From Trichormus_B sp936914905 (GTDB lineage: Bacteria > Cyanobacteriota > Cyanobacteriia > Cyanobacteriales > Nostocaceae), in the NCBI RefSeq assembly GCF_039871975.1, contig NZ_JBDPLL010000001.1: DNA of 64,000 bases; one strand, given 5' to 3'. A model generated the notes under the pieces. That model saw only the letters and a program-made list of their open reading frames with translations, made no database searches and was not told the DNA's origin. Below are positions 20,029-29,242 of the stretch, piece by piece. Positions within the stretch are counted from its first letter, which is position 1, and each line of letters opens with the position of its first letter. The position numbers were made by a program, and so were the translations under genes.

Positions 20029-20331
20029 GTTAACCTCTTATCAGATCAAATTCAACAACGTTCCATAGATACAACTCAACTATAAATGATATCACTTACA
20101 AAGTTAAAGCTATCATGATTGATTGAACTTAATTATCGCTATCGTTTTGATCCCCAAGGTCTTCAAGATGCGGAAAGAGCAGGATTAAAATCTGCTGTGC
20201 AATCATGGTTAAATAAATATCGCTCCTCAGATCTCCAACTTCTGTGAGAACAGAATCTTACCAAAGAACGACTTTTGAATTATTGTGTTTAAGGGAAAGA
20301 CACCATTTACCGTGTCTGTAAGTATGAATTT
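20029..20331 (+). other. Gene remains after moxR
   Basis: Readable protein-like text, NYRYRFDPQGLQDAERAGLK followed by SAVQSWLNKYRSSDLQLL, ends in TGA and is followed by TKERLLNYC. It is not recognised and carries stops in every frame. It may be the remains of the MoxR C-terminus or of a second gene. Confidence 0.4.
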
Positions 20332-22149
20332 ATGAGGCTAAAATTGAGCGATCACTCCTCTGTTGACCAATGGATTAATAAGATAGAACAGCGTCCAGCC
20401 CTTGCTGTGACTATTTCAACAGTGTGGTTGCTGTTGATTAATTACATCGCCTTTGTCTGGAATTTAGGCAATATTGGCTTAATTGACGAAACTGAGCCGC
20501 TGTTTGCAGAAGCTTCCCGGCAAATGCTAGTTACAGGTGATTGGATTACACCCTTTTTTAATGGTGAAACTCGTTTTGATAAACCAGCGTTAATTTACTG
20601 GTGTCAAGCGATCACCTACTCCATTATGGGGGTGAATGAATGGGCAGCACGCATACCCTCGGCATTAGCAGCAACGGGTGTGACGTGTTTGGCATTCTAC
20701 GCTATACAGTGGCATTTTGCCAAAAAAGATCAATTAGAGCAAGTTGCAAATCCTACTCGTCGTTACTTAACAGCAGCTATTGCATCAGCTTTAATGGCAC
20801 TCAATCCCGAAATGATTGTTTGGGGGAGAGTTGGTGTTTCCGATATGTTACTCACCGGTTGTATAGCCTCAGCTTTGCTTTGCTTCTTTTTGGGATACGC
20901 TCAAAATTCTTCCCCTTCTCCCTTCCCCAATAAATGCTATCTGGCTTGTTATGTATTGATTACCGGAGCAATTTTAACCAAAGGACCAGTGGGAATAGTT
21001 TTACCAGGATTAATTATGATTACCTTTGCCCTATACTTAGGGAAATTCTGGGAACTGTGGCGAGAAATGCGCCCGATTTTGGGCATGGGAATAGTCTTCA
21101 CTTTATCTGCTCCCTGGTACATCTTGGTGACTTGGCGCAACGGCTGGAATTTTATTAATACCTTTTTTGTTTATCACAACATAGAACGCTTTACAGAGGT
21201 TGTGAATGGTCACTCAGCCCCTTGGTATTTTTATTTTTTGGTAGTATTGTTGGGTTTTGCACCATATTCAGTTTTTATACCTGTGTCCATAGCAAGGTTA
21301 AAATTCTGGCAGCGATCACACTGGAAAAGTCAGGAACGTTCTCAACAATTGGGTTTATTTGCCTGTTTCTGGTTTTTGGGTGTATTTTGCTTTTTCAGCA
21401 TCTCCGTCACCAAACTCCCCAGTTACGTATTACCTTTAATGCCAGCAGCAGCCATTCTTGTAGCCTTATCTTGGAGTAACCTGTACCCAAACACACAAAC
21501 TGCTCAAGCTTTCCGCATCAGCAGTTGGGTGAATGTGGCTTTTCTCTCAACAGTTGGAGTGGCATTATTCAATATATCCCACATCATCGGCATAGACCCC
21601 GCTGCACCTGAATTGTACGAACAAATACAAAATTCAGGAATCGCTAATGTGGGCGGTATAATTTGGCTGACTGGTGCTGTAGTCATAAGTATTTTGATCC
21701 TCACCTACCGTTGGAGTACTATCATTACTATTAATTTGGTAGGTTTCGTAGCATTTTTATCATTGGTTTTAATGCCTGCTTTATTCTTGATGGATCAACA
21801 GCGTCAGGAACCTTTAAGACTATTATCTGCGATCGCAGTCAAAGAAAAACAACCCAACGAAGAATTAGTCATGGTTGGTTTCAAAAAACCCACCGTCACC
21901 TTCTACACTCACAACAACGTTAATTACCTGAAATTTTCCCAACAAGCTTTAGACCATATTCACAATCAAGCAGCCAACAAAACACATCCAGCATCACTGC
22001 TACTTCTGACCGAGCAGAAAAAGTTAATTGACATGAACCTACCACCAGATAATTACAAAAATATCGCTACCAAAGGAGCTTATAATCTTATTCGCATTCC
22101 CTTGCAGAGAATTAAACAAAACAAGAAAGAAAAAACAGACATTTCGTAA
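20332..22149 (+). CDS. ArnT/PMT-like membrane glycosyltransferase
   Basis: A 605-residue polytopic protein with about 11 hydrophobic segments and the first-loop motif of the GT83/ArnT group: LIDETEPLFAEASRQML, then GDWITPFFNGETRFDKPALIYW. In this family the loop Asp/Glu residues act on a polyprenyl-phosphate sugar donor and the sugar is placed on lipid or protein on the outer side of the inner membrane. The acceptor is unknown here. A soluble C-terminal tail of about 120 residues follows. It begins at ATG 20332. The gene is intact although its upstream neighbours are decayed. Confidence 0.82.
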   Translation: MRLKLSDHSSVDQWINKIEQRPALAVTISTVWLLLINYIAFVWNLGNIGLIDETEPLFAEASRQMLVTGDWITPFFNGETRFDKPALIYWCQAITYSIMGVNEWAARIPSALAATGVTCLAFYAIQWHFAKKDQLEQVANPTRRYLTAAIASALMALNPEMIVWGRVGVSDMLLTGCIASALLCFFLGYAQNSSPSPFPNKCYLACYVLITGAILTKGPVGIVLPGLIMITFALYLGKFWELWREMRPILGMGIVFTLSAPWYILVTWRNGWNFINTFFVYHNIERFTEVVNGHSAPWYFYFLVVLLGFAPYSVFIPVSIARLKFWQRSHWKSQERSQQLGLFACFWFLGVFCFFSISVTKLPSYVLPLMPAAAILVALSWSNLYPNTQTAQAFRISSWVNVAFLSTVGVALFNISHIIGIDPAAPELYEQIQNSGIANVGGIIWLTGAVVISILILTYRWSTIITINLVGFVAFLSLVLMPALFLMDQQRQEPLRLLSAIAVKEKQPNEELVMVGFKKPTVTFYTHNNVNYLKFSQQALDHIHNQAANKTHPASLLLLTEQKKLIDMNLPPDNYKNIATKGAYNLIRIPLQRIKQNKKEKTDIS

Positions 22150-22180
22150 TTCGAAATTTACTCCCCTACCCAATGCCCAA

Positions 22181-25100
22181 TCAACAATTTTTACCATTTA
22201 GCAAAGCCTGATTAATTTGTTTTAATAAATCTTCCATGGAGATAGAGCGAGGTAATATCTGGGTAGCAATATTACCAGCAATATCTACTAAACCACCAAC
22301 CACATTATTATTTTTCAATAACTTATATCCTTTCTTGTTTGGTTCTGAAACTTCTGCATTTGTCACCTGATTTAATCTTTGATCAATCAGTAAAATAGGT
22401 GGTAAGTTCAACTGTAAGTCTGGCAGAGCTTTTAATGCTTTCTGAACTTCTTTATGAATAGCAGATTCACCCAAACAAATTAAGATTAAATCAACACTTT
22501 GATGGCGAATTTGTTGCACCATCTCTGCCCAGCAGTTTCCCATGGACGCTTTAAAACCAGCAGTTTGTAAGTACTGAATTAAAGCTTGAAACCATTCTGA
22601 TCCCCGTTCTGTATTTGCAGAAGATTCACCCTGTCCAAACTCACTTTTGAGAGCAGATTTTTTTTCTAGTTGTTTACCCTTAACCTGCTTGGATTTTAAC
22701 TGTGGCAAATCACCTAACATGGTCACATCTACTACTAGAATATTGGGAGGGCAGCAAATACCAGAAGCAATTTGTAGCACTGACAATAAAGCATCTGGTT
22801 TTCCTTTGGAATTAGTATTTTCTTTGCCCAAAGGAGTGAAGTAAGGAAACACAGATAATTCTGGTATTTGGGAAGCACTCAAAGTAGTAGCAACATCGCA
22901 AGTCACCAATGGTATAGCTGCTAAACGTGGATACTTAGTCAACTGTTGGAGATAATTTTGGGCTGTAGAAGCTTCCACATCTAATAAAATGACATCAAAC
23001 TGCCAAACCCTTGCTAAAAGTTCTGCTTGATCTAAATCATCTACTTCAATGACTCGATGTTCTCGCAAAGAAGGTTGGGGATTAACAAATCTTAATTCGG
23101 AATTCACCAACCTTAGAATCCGCAAAGGCGTTTTTATTGGGGTGTTTTTGTTATTTTCTAAACCTATTTGTTCACCTTCTGGTGTAGTACACAATCTTTC
23201 CAAAATTGGTACTAAAGCCTGATGTTCAACTGGTAAACTCAAGAAACTATCAGCACGGTGAGCATAAGCGTGTTCTTTTTCTGCTCCCGTTGCTGTGACA
23301 ATCACAGGAATATGGCGAGTTGCACTATCTGATTTTAGTAAAGTCAGGACATCCCAACCGGAAAGTAGGGGTAGTAAGGGGTTCAAAAATATAGTTTTTG
23401 GTTGCAAACGACGGGCTTTTTCCAGTGCTTCTGTTCCTGATCGAGCAATCACCACCCGATAGCCTAAACTTTTAAGATGTTGGGTTAAGTCTTCAATATA
23501 TCGAGCTACTGCTTCAACCACTAACACTAATCGTTGAGAAGAAATGGGTTGATGTGATTCCGAATTTCCCCCTTCTGATTCCCCAAAGCTGGTTCTGGCA
23601 GGAGTGGGTGGTAATAGCAGAGTAAACTGGCTACCTTTACCTTCCTGAGACAAGAAGCTGACATCTCCCCCATGTAGACGAGCCAAAGCCCTTGTTAATA
23701 CTAGTCCTAAACCAGTGCCTTCAAACTGTCGAGTGAGGGGATTTTCCAATTGTTGGAATTTTTGAAAGATTAAATGTTGTTGATGTTCAGGAATACCAAT
23801 ACCTGTATCCCAAACTGTAAAAGCAATCCAACCTTCCCAACGATTCACCCGCAACCCAATTTCTCCAGAGGTTTCGGTGAACTTAAAGGCATTAGAAAGC
23901 AAGTGTACCAACATTTGACGCAATCGTAATTCATCTGCAACTATCTGCTCTAAGCCCGGTTCAATAGTTAAGCTGAATTGATGATCCTGTGAATGCTTGC
24001 TTTCAGATGGAGAGGAATGAATAAATTTGCTAGGTTGATTGTGGAGTCTTTTAACTTCTGATAAAGCGCGATCGCACACTTCCCGAATTTGCACTGGGGA
24101 CGGAGTAAGTTCCATCTGTCCAGTTTCCATCCGAGTCAAATCCAAAATATCATTAATCACACTCATCAAATGGCGGCCACTTTGATGAATTAAACTCGCA
24201 TAACGGGCTTGTCGCTCGTTTAATTCTCCTAATTGTTGATCTACCAACAAACGTGACAAACCCAAAACTGCTGTCAGCGGTGTTTTCAGTTCATGACTAA
24301 TACAGGCTAAAAACTCATCTTTTAACCGATTAAGTTGAATCAGATCGGCATTTTTTGCTGCCAATTCTTTGAAAAGTTGTTGCTGTTCAGTCACATCAGT
24401 CGCTAAAACCAACCAGAGATCCTCAGTTAAAAGTTCTGAATTTTCAGTGGTGAGCGTAAATTCTGAATCACCACTCAAAACTTTGAATTCATGACTATCT
24501 AAAGGAATTTTAGCAAACTGCCAAATTTGCTCCTGACCATTCTGCACTTCCACAACACAAGTACAAGTACCCTGTTGAGCATCTAAATAGCAGTGACTAC
24601 CAGAAGTAGTATTTGCAGGTACTTGTGGATCGTCGATAATTGGTAAAACCGTTGGTGAGTGAAGAGCTTCATTTCTTCTAGAAAACTGATTACCATCAGC
24701 AGGCCATTTCATAGCTGTGGCTCTTTCTTCGGTTTCGCTAACTCTGTTATGGGGATGAATCTTCACCGCTTGTTGATTAGCGTAATCTAGGTCTTGAGGG
24801 CGGACAGGAGCAAGGATAGTTTCTACTTGTTGTCTAATTCCTTCTGGATCTTTCAGGACTCCTAATTGTTGCCACCAAGCAGGATTTTGCGTTAAAACCT
24901 CACCATTACCAGTTTGTAACATCAAAGGCCAAGGTAGTCTTTCCAGCAACTTAACCAAAGGCTTGTGCTTGAATGGTTGATGCTCATTTTGGTCGTGTGA
25001 GTGAGTCTCGTGTGAGTGAGTTTTGTCCACACCCTGATTTTCCGTTCCCATCCCTGGGAGGCCCAGACCTATTGTTGATCTATTCCTAGTCAAAAAACCT

Positions 25101-25552
25101 AGTAAGCGTGAGTTATCCACTAGACCCACAAATTTACCATCTGAATCAGTCAACGCCCAATCTAAAATTTTATTTTTTTGGTTTTGTTGATAACGTAAAA
25201 ACAAATTGAACTTGTCCAGATGCTCAGAAGCTGATATTGTCTGTATTGGTGAAATCAGACTGGAACTCAAATTAGAGATTGAGTGCTGTAGATTTAAAAA
25301 CGTTTCGCCATTGGCTGCTGCTAATAACTTCGGGATTAAACGGGCAGAGTACAACAATCCTATAGGGTATTGTTGTTGGTTCACCACTACCAAGCGATCG
25401 CACTGGTCTTTCTCCAAAATCTCCAGCACCACTCCCAAAGTGCTTGTTTCCGGGCAGCTGGGTACGGTTGATAGAAAGTCATAAAGCGGGTAATGTAACA
25501 TTAACATAAGACTTAAGGGGTCATTCTTCCTCTGTCCGCCTTTGGTATCCAT
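22181..25552 (-). CDS. Large hybrid histidine kinase with CBS-like and degenerate receiver domains
   Basis: A 1123-residue soluble sensor kinase. Residues 1-155 look like a CBS pair; 175-195 is a His-rich linker (THSHETHSHDQNEHQ); HisKA has the phospho-acceptor in ISHELKTPLTAVLGLSR near residue 420; the ATPase has DTGIGIPE and GTGLGLVLTRALA near 610. A receiver follows at about 665-780, but its phospho-acceptor position reads IFLNPLLPLLSGWD, Asn for Asp near 723, and the acidic pair near its start is missing (VVEAVARY). Two further receiver-like domains (about 810-910 and 980-1110) also lack clear signatures. The signal is unknown. It is convergent with the glycosyltransferase gene and intact. 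Confidence 0.82.
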   Translation of the reverse strand: MDTKGGQRKNDPLSLMLMLHYPLYDFLSTVPSCPETSTLGVVLEILEKDQCDRLVVVNQQQYPIGLLYSARLIPKLLAAANGETFLNLQHSISNLSSSLISPIQTISASEHLDKFNLFLRYQQNQKNKILDWALTDSDGKFVGLVDNSRLLGFLTRNRSTIGLGLPGMGTENQGVDKTHSHETHSHDQNEHQPFKHKPLVKLLERLPWPLMLQTGNGEVLTQNPAWWQQLGVLKDPEGIRQQVETILAPVRPQDLDYANQQAVKIHPHNRVSETEERATAMKWPADGNQFSRRNEALHSPTVLPIIDDPQVPANTTSGSHCYLDAQQGTCTCVVEVQNGQEQIWQFAKIPLDSHEFKVLSGDSEFTLTTENSELLTEDLWLVLATDVTEQQQLFKELAAKNADLIQLNRLKDEFLACISHELKTPLTAVLGLSRLLVDQQLGELNERQARYASLIHQSGRHLMSVINDILDLTRMETGQMELTPSPVQIREVCDRALSEVKRLHNQPSKFIHSSPSESKHSQDHQFSLTIEPGLEQIVADELRLRQMLVHLLSNAFKFTETSGEIGLRVNRWEGWIAFTVWDTGIGIPEHQQHLIFQKFQQLENPLTRQFEGTGLGLVLTRALARLHGGDVSFLSQEGKGSQFTLLLPPTPARTSFGESEGGNSESHQPISSQRLVLVVEAVARYIEDLTQHLKSLGYRVVIARSGTEALEKARRLQPKTIFLNPLLPLLSGWDVLTLLKSDSATRHIPVIVTATGAEKEHAYAHRADSFLSLPVEHQALVPILERLCTTPEGEQIGLENNKNTPIKTPLRILRLVNSELRFVNPQPSLREHRVIEVDDLDQAELLARVWQFDVILLDVEASTAQNYLQQLTKYPRLAAIPLVTCDVATTLSASQIPELSVFPYFTPLGKENTNSKGKPDALLSVLQIASGICCPPNILVVDVTMLGDLPQLKSKQVKGKQLEKKSALKSEFGQGESSANTERGSEWFQALIQYLQTAGFKASMGNCWAEMVQQIRHQSVDLILICLGESAIHKEVQKALKALPDLQLNLPPILLIDQRLNQVTNAEVSEPNKKGYKLLKNNNVVGGLVDIAGNIATQILPRSISMEDLLKQINQALLNGKNC

Positions 25553-26181
25553 TATCTGCCAAAGTGCTGAGGGTTTTCATGCATGAAAAAATCTCCTCCC
25601 GGAAAATTCATACAGGCTTTCTTGGTAGCAATTAAAATGCTAAATAGAAGCAATTAAATCGACTCTCATTGACAATTGCTTGCCTCTCACAATTTCCAGA
25701 GCAGCTATGCTTCCGGTTGGCACTCTTGCCAACAACGCGCTATCACCCGTATCTTGTTAGTATTGAAACTCCTTATCTATTGAAACTCCTTATCTATAGT
25801 TACAGCTAAAACAATTATCGCTCCAAAGATTCGCTTTAGAACCTTGAGGAATTATAATGATTTAGAATGAGACAATACTTGAACTTTGTTTATGTATCTT
25901 ATCAAGGAGTGAAATGAATAAATCTATATTCAGATAGATATACATACCCATATCATAAAATTCGGTTACTATAACCTCCTCTATTGGACTCTTGAACAAC
26001 TGGAGGTTAAATTATATTACACGTCTGCAAAAATAGGTAATATATACATAATTCCGCAACAATCGGTTAACATAAAGTCTTATTTACTCAAAGTTTACGG
26101 AAGAGGTTTTACCTCGCTAAAATTTAATTCAGCCTTAATATCATAATTGAGGCGATCGTCTAAGATTTATAAAAAAATATA
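25553..26181. other. Intergenic region upstream of kaiA
   Basis: About 630 bases without a supported gene between the divergent hybrid kinase and kaiA. It holds a 17-bp tandem duplication (ATTGAAACTCCTTATCT at 25762-25795). The kaiA promoter must lie here; no confident -35/-10 pair can be chosen by eye. Confidence 0.5.
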
Positions 26182-26802
26182 ATGATAATACCCATATTAT
26201 TGATTTGGCTAACAGGTGTTAAAAAATCTTTATATAACATTGCTATTCCCAATCAGCAGGAAGGTTTCATATACGAGTTCAATAATGTCATCAATAATGT
26301 CATAGATGACATTATTGATGACATTGTGAACCTATTATTTGGTTCACCATTGACTCCTACTAGTAGTGCGAAAATCCACCAACTACATAACACGAGACAG
26401 TTAAATACCAATCAAACAGTAGATAAAAATACTCAATATACCTACGTCTTAGCCTGTAATTACCAAAAAAACCAGCAATGGTTTCAGAAAATGAGTCCAG
26501 ACGAAAAGCAGGAACTATTAGCACAACTTAAATCAGATTACCGACACATTTTGATAGATTACTTTACAACAGACAAGACATTAAAAATAGCGATTGATAA
26601 ATTCATCAATGCCTTATTTTATGCTAATATTCCTGTGCCACAAATTATAGAAATTCACATGGAACTGATTGACGAATTTTCCAAACAACTAAAATTAGAA
26701 GGGAGGAGCGATGAAACATTATTAGATTACAGGCTGACATTGATAGATATTCTGGCACATCTGTGTGAAGTCTATAGAGTTTCCAGTTCTAAAATAAATT
26801 GA
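26182..26802 (+). CDS. kaiA: Circadian clock protein KaiA
   Basis: KaiA stimulates KaiC autophosphorylation by binding its C-terminal tail. The last 105 residues match the KaiA dimerisation/KaiC-binding domain: LAQLKSDYRHILIDYF, KFINALFYANIPVPQI, EIHMELIDEFSKQLKLEGRS and LLDYRLTLIDILAHLCE. The frame is open from ATG 26182 and gives 206 residues, between the short Anabaena KaiA (about 100) and the full-length form (near 300). The segment before the domain (YVLACNYQKNQQWFQKMSPD) resembles the linker of full-length KaiA, but the pseudo-receiver is absent. Part of the extension is encoded by a perfect palindrome. A start nearer residue 100 (M of MSPDEKQ) is possible. Confidence 0.85.
   Translation: MIIPILLIWLTGVKKSLYNIAIPNQQEGFIYEFNNVINNVIDDIIDDIVNLLFGSPLTPTSSAKIHQLHNTRQLNTNQTVDKNTQYTYVLACNYQKNQQWFQKMSPDEKQELLAQLKSDYRHILIDYFTTDKTLKIAIDKFINALFYANIPVPQIIEIHMELIDEFSKQLKLEGRSDETLLDYRLTLIDILAHLCEVYRVSSSKIN
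26284..26325. repeat. Perfect 19-bp inverted repeat inside kaiA
   Basis: AATGTCATCAATAATGTCA (26284-26302) is followed by TAGA and its exact reverse complement (26307-26325). In frame it encodes NVINNVIDDIIDDI. Each arm is itself nearly a direct repeat of an ATGTCATC-like unit. It would form a strong hairpin in the 5' part of the kaiA message. Confidence 0.95.
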
Positions 26803-26988
26803 ATTTGTTTAATTGGTATGATTGTCTCTACACCCTACACCCCACACTCTGTTTTCGGTCAGTAGGTACTTAGCACTGCGTTTTAACCGGACAGCAGCAA
26901 AAAACTCTTTATACATAGCAAAAGTAACTAAATGCACCTCATGTACTTATAATACGCTGTATATTGTATTCCTATACTCAGAGTCTAT

Positions 26989-27146
26989 CTAGTACAGTAC
27001 GGCGTAAATAAAACAACTGTTCCAAATCTCTGAAAAGCTCACGCCGTATACATTTTGGTTGTTTTTGTTGGCGCAGCCTGCTGGAAGCACTATTTTGTTA
27101 GCGTAGCCCTTCTGAAAGAAGCATTTTGAATTCACGGCGGTACTAG
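26989..27146. repeat. MITE-like repeat A, copy 2, between kaiA and kaiB
   Basis: A 158-bp element, the reverse-oriented counterpart of 158-280. It has CTAGTAC at one end and GTACTAG at the other and ends only 7 bases before the kaiB ATG. It therefore supplies or replaces the kaiB 5' untranslated region and possibly its ribosome-binding site. No ORF is inside. Confidence 0.75.
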
Positions 27147-27153
27147 TAAATTT

Positions 27154-27465
27154 ATGAATAAAGCCAGAAAAACCTATGTTCTCAAGCTATATGTAGCAGG
27201 GAACACACCCAACTCTGTGCGAGCATTAAGCACACTTAAAAACATACTAGAACAGGAGTTTCAAGGAGTATATGCCCTAAAAGTAATCGACGTTCTCAAA
27301 AATCCACAATTAGCGGAAGAAGACAAAATATTAGCCACACCGACATTATCGAAGATTTTGCCACCCCCAGTTCGCAAAATCATCGGCGATCTTTCAGATA
27401 GAGAAAGAGTTTTGATAGGATTAGACTTACTTTATGAAGAATTGAGTGAAGAAGACTGGGAATAG
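27154..27465 (+). CDS. kaiB: Circadian clock protein KaiB
   Basis: A 103-residue thioredoxin-like clock protein that changes fold and binds phosphorylated KaiC, sequestering KaiA. Text is near-identical to Nostocales KaiB: YVLKLYVAGNTPNSVRALST, VIDVLKNPQLAEEDKILATP and LSKILPPPVRKIIGDLSD. ATG 27154 is 7 bases after the end of repeat A, and no Shine-Dalgarno outside the repeat is visible. A 21-bp tandem duplication straddles the stop codon without changing the protein. A few residues of the usual acidic tail are missing relative to 7120-type KaiB (which I recall as slightly longer). Confidence 0.95.
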   Translation: MNKARKTYVLKLYVAGNTPNSVRALSTLKNILEQEFQGVYALKVIDVLKNPQLAEEDKILATPTLSKILPPPVRKIIGDLSDRERVLIGLDLLYEELSEEDWE

Positions 27466-27485
27466 AGTGAAGAAGACTGGGAATA
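27444..27485. repeat. 21-bp tandem duplication across the kaiB stop
   Basis: GAGTGAAGAAGACTGGGAAT plus A occurs twice back to back, followed by G. Both copies end in an in-frame TAG, so KaiB is unchanged, and a second EEDWE-stop sits just downstream. Confidence 0.95.
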
Positions 27486-27574
27486 GTAAGATATTAACTC
27501 ATAAAATTCCTAAAAACTGAGTACCCACTTTAGTAATTTAAAAAACCGGGTTAAATACCTATATTTGATTAGCA

Positions 27575-29119
27575 ATGAGTGACAAAGCGCAACAAGAGCA
27601 ACAAAATCCACCAATTGGGGGTGTAGAGAAAATCCGCACAATGATCGAGGGCTTTGACGATATTAGTCATGGCGGTTTACCAGTCGGGAGAACAACCTTA
27701 GTCAGCGGTACTTCTGGTACAGGTAAAACCTTATTATCACTACAATTTTTGTATAATGGCATCACTTACTTTGATGAACCAGGAGTATTTGTTACCTTTG
27801 AAGAATCACCAAGCGACATTATTAAAAATGCCCATATTTTTGGGTGGAATTTGCAAAGACTGATTGAAGAAGGAAAGTTATTTATTCTCGATGCATCTCC
27901 CGATCCTGAAGGTCAAGATATTGTCGGTAACTTTGACCTATCAGCCTTAATTGAACGCTTACAGTATGCCATTCGCAAATACAAAGCTCATCGGGTTTCC
28001 ATTGATTCAATCACAGCAGTATTCCAACAATATGAAGCAGTGGGAGTAGTGCGACGAGAAATATTTCGCCTAGTAGCACGTCTCAAACAATTATATGTCA
28101 CTACTATCATTACCACAGAACGTGGAGAAGAATATGGACCTGTAGCTTCTTTTGGAGTAGAAGAATTTGTTTCCGACAATGTAGTCATTGTTCGCAACGT
28201 TTTAGAAGGAGAACGCCGACGACGGACAATTGAAATTCTCAAATTACGCGGAACAACTCACATGAAAGGTGAATATCCATTCACCATTACTAATGCAGGA
28301 GTTAATATTTTCCCATTAGGAGCAATGCGGTTAACACAAAGGTCTTCAAATGTCCGCGTATCTTCGGGAGTCAAAACTCTAGATGAAATGTGTGGTGGTG
28401 GTTTCTTTAAAGATTCGATTATTTTAGCCACAGGAGCCACAGGTACTGGTAAAACTCTGTTAGTCAGTAAATTTATTCAAGATGGCTGTGTGAGCGGTGA
28501 GAGAGCAATTTTATTTGCTTATGAAGAATCCCGCGCTCAACTATCTCGAAATGCCTATTCTTGGGGAATTGATTTTGAAGAATTAGAACACCAAGGCTTA
28601 TTAAAAATAATTTGTACCTATCCCGAATCGACTGGGTTAGAAGACCACTTGCAAATTATTAAATCAGAAATTGCTGATTTTAAGCCAGCTAGAATTGCTA
28701 TTGATTCCCTCTCAGCCCTGGCTAGAGGGGTAAGCAATAATGCTTTTCGTCAGTTTGTAATTGGTGTTACAGGCTATGCCAAACAAGAAGAGATAACAGG
28801 CTTCTTTACGAACACAAGCGACCAATTTATGGGGTCACATTCAATCACTGATTCTCATATTTCCACGATTACTGATACAATTCTCATGTTGCAGTATGTG
28901 GAAATACATGGTGAAATGTCACGGGCAATCAACGTATTCAAGATGAGGGGTTCGTGGCACGATAAGGGGATTAGGGAGTACAATATTACGGCTGATGGGC
29001 CTAATATCAAAGATTCATTCCGTAATTATGAACGAATTGTCAGTGGGGCTCCCACCCGCGTTATCATGGACGAAAAGGCGGAACTTTCTCGCATTGTCAA
29101 ACGTTTTGAAGAAAAGTAG
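27575..29119 (+). CDS. kaiC: Circadian clock ATPase/kinase KaiC
   Basis: A 514-residue double RecA-like protein, the core of the cyanobacterial clock. CI has Walker A GTSGTGKT at 45-52 and catalytic Glu pair at 76-77; CII has GATGTGKT and AYEESRAQ. The phosphorylation segment SITDSHISTITD is complete, with Thr425, Ser430 and Thr431 matching Thr426, Ser431 and Thr432 of Synechococcus. The C-terminal tail for KaiA binding (IVSGAPTRVIMDEKAELSRI) is present. It starts at ATG 27575, 109 bases after kaiB. All catalytic residues are in place, so the clock core is likely functional. Confidence 0.97.
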   Translation: MSDKAQQEQQNPPIGGVEKIRTMIEGFDDISHGGLPVGRTTLVSGTSGTGKTLLSLQFLYNGITYFDEPGVFVTFEESPSDIIKNAHIFGWNLQRLIEEGKLFILDASPDPEGQDIVGNFDLSALIERLQYAIRKYKAHRVSIDSITAVFQQYEAVGVVRREIFRLVARLKQLYVTTIITTERGEEYGPVASFGVEEFVSDNVVIVRNVLEGERRRRTIEILKLRGTTHMKGEYPFTITNAGVNIFPLGAMRLTQRSSNVRVSSGVKTLDEMCGGGFFKDSIILATGATGTGKTLLVSKFIQDGCVSGERAILFAYEESRAQLSRNAYSWGIDFEELEHQGLLKIICTYPESTGLEDHLQIIKSEIADFKPARIAIDSLSALARGVSNNAFRQFVIGVTGYAKQEEITGFFTNTSDQFMGSHSITDSHISTITDTILMLQYVEIHGEMSRAINVFKMRGSWHDKGIREYNITADGPNIKDSFRNYERIVSGAPTRVIMDEKAELSRIVKRFEEK

Positions 29120-29242
29120 ATTTCTGATTTTTAAATTCGGTATAGTAGTATATTATTTGCTTAATTTAGTATCGTGCTATATTCATATGTGAAGACAAGT
29201 TTTCTGCCGCTACATAGATTGATTTTCGTGTGAGGGGATGCG

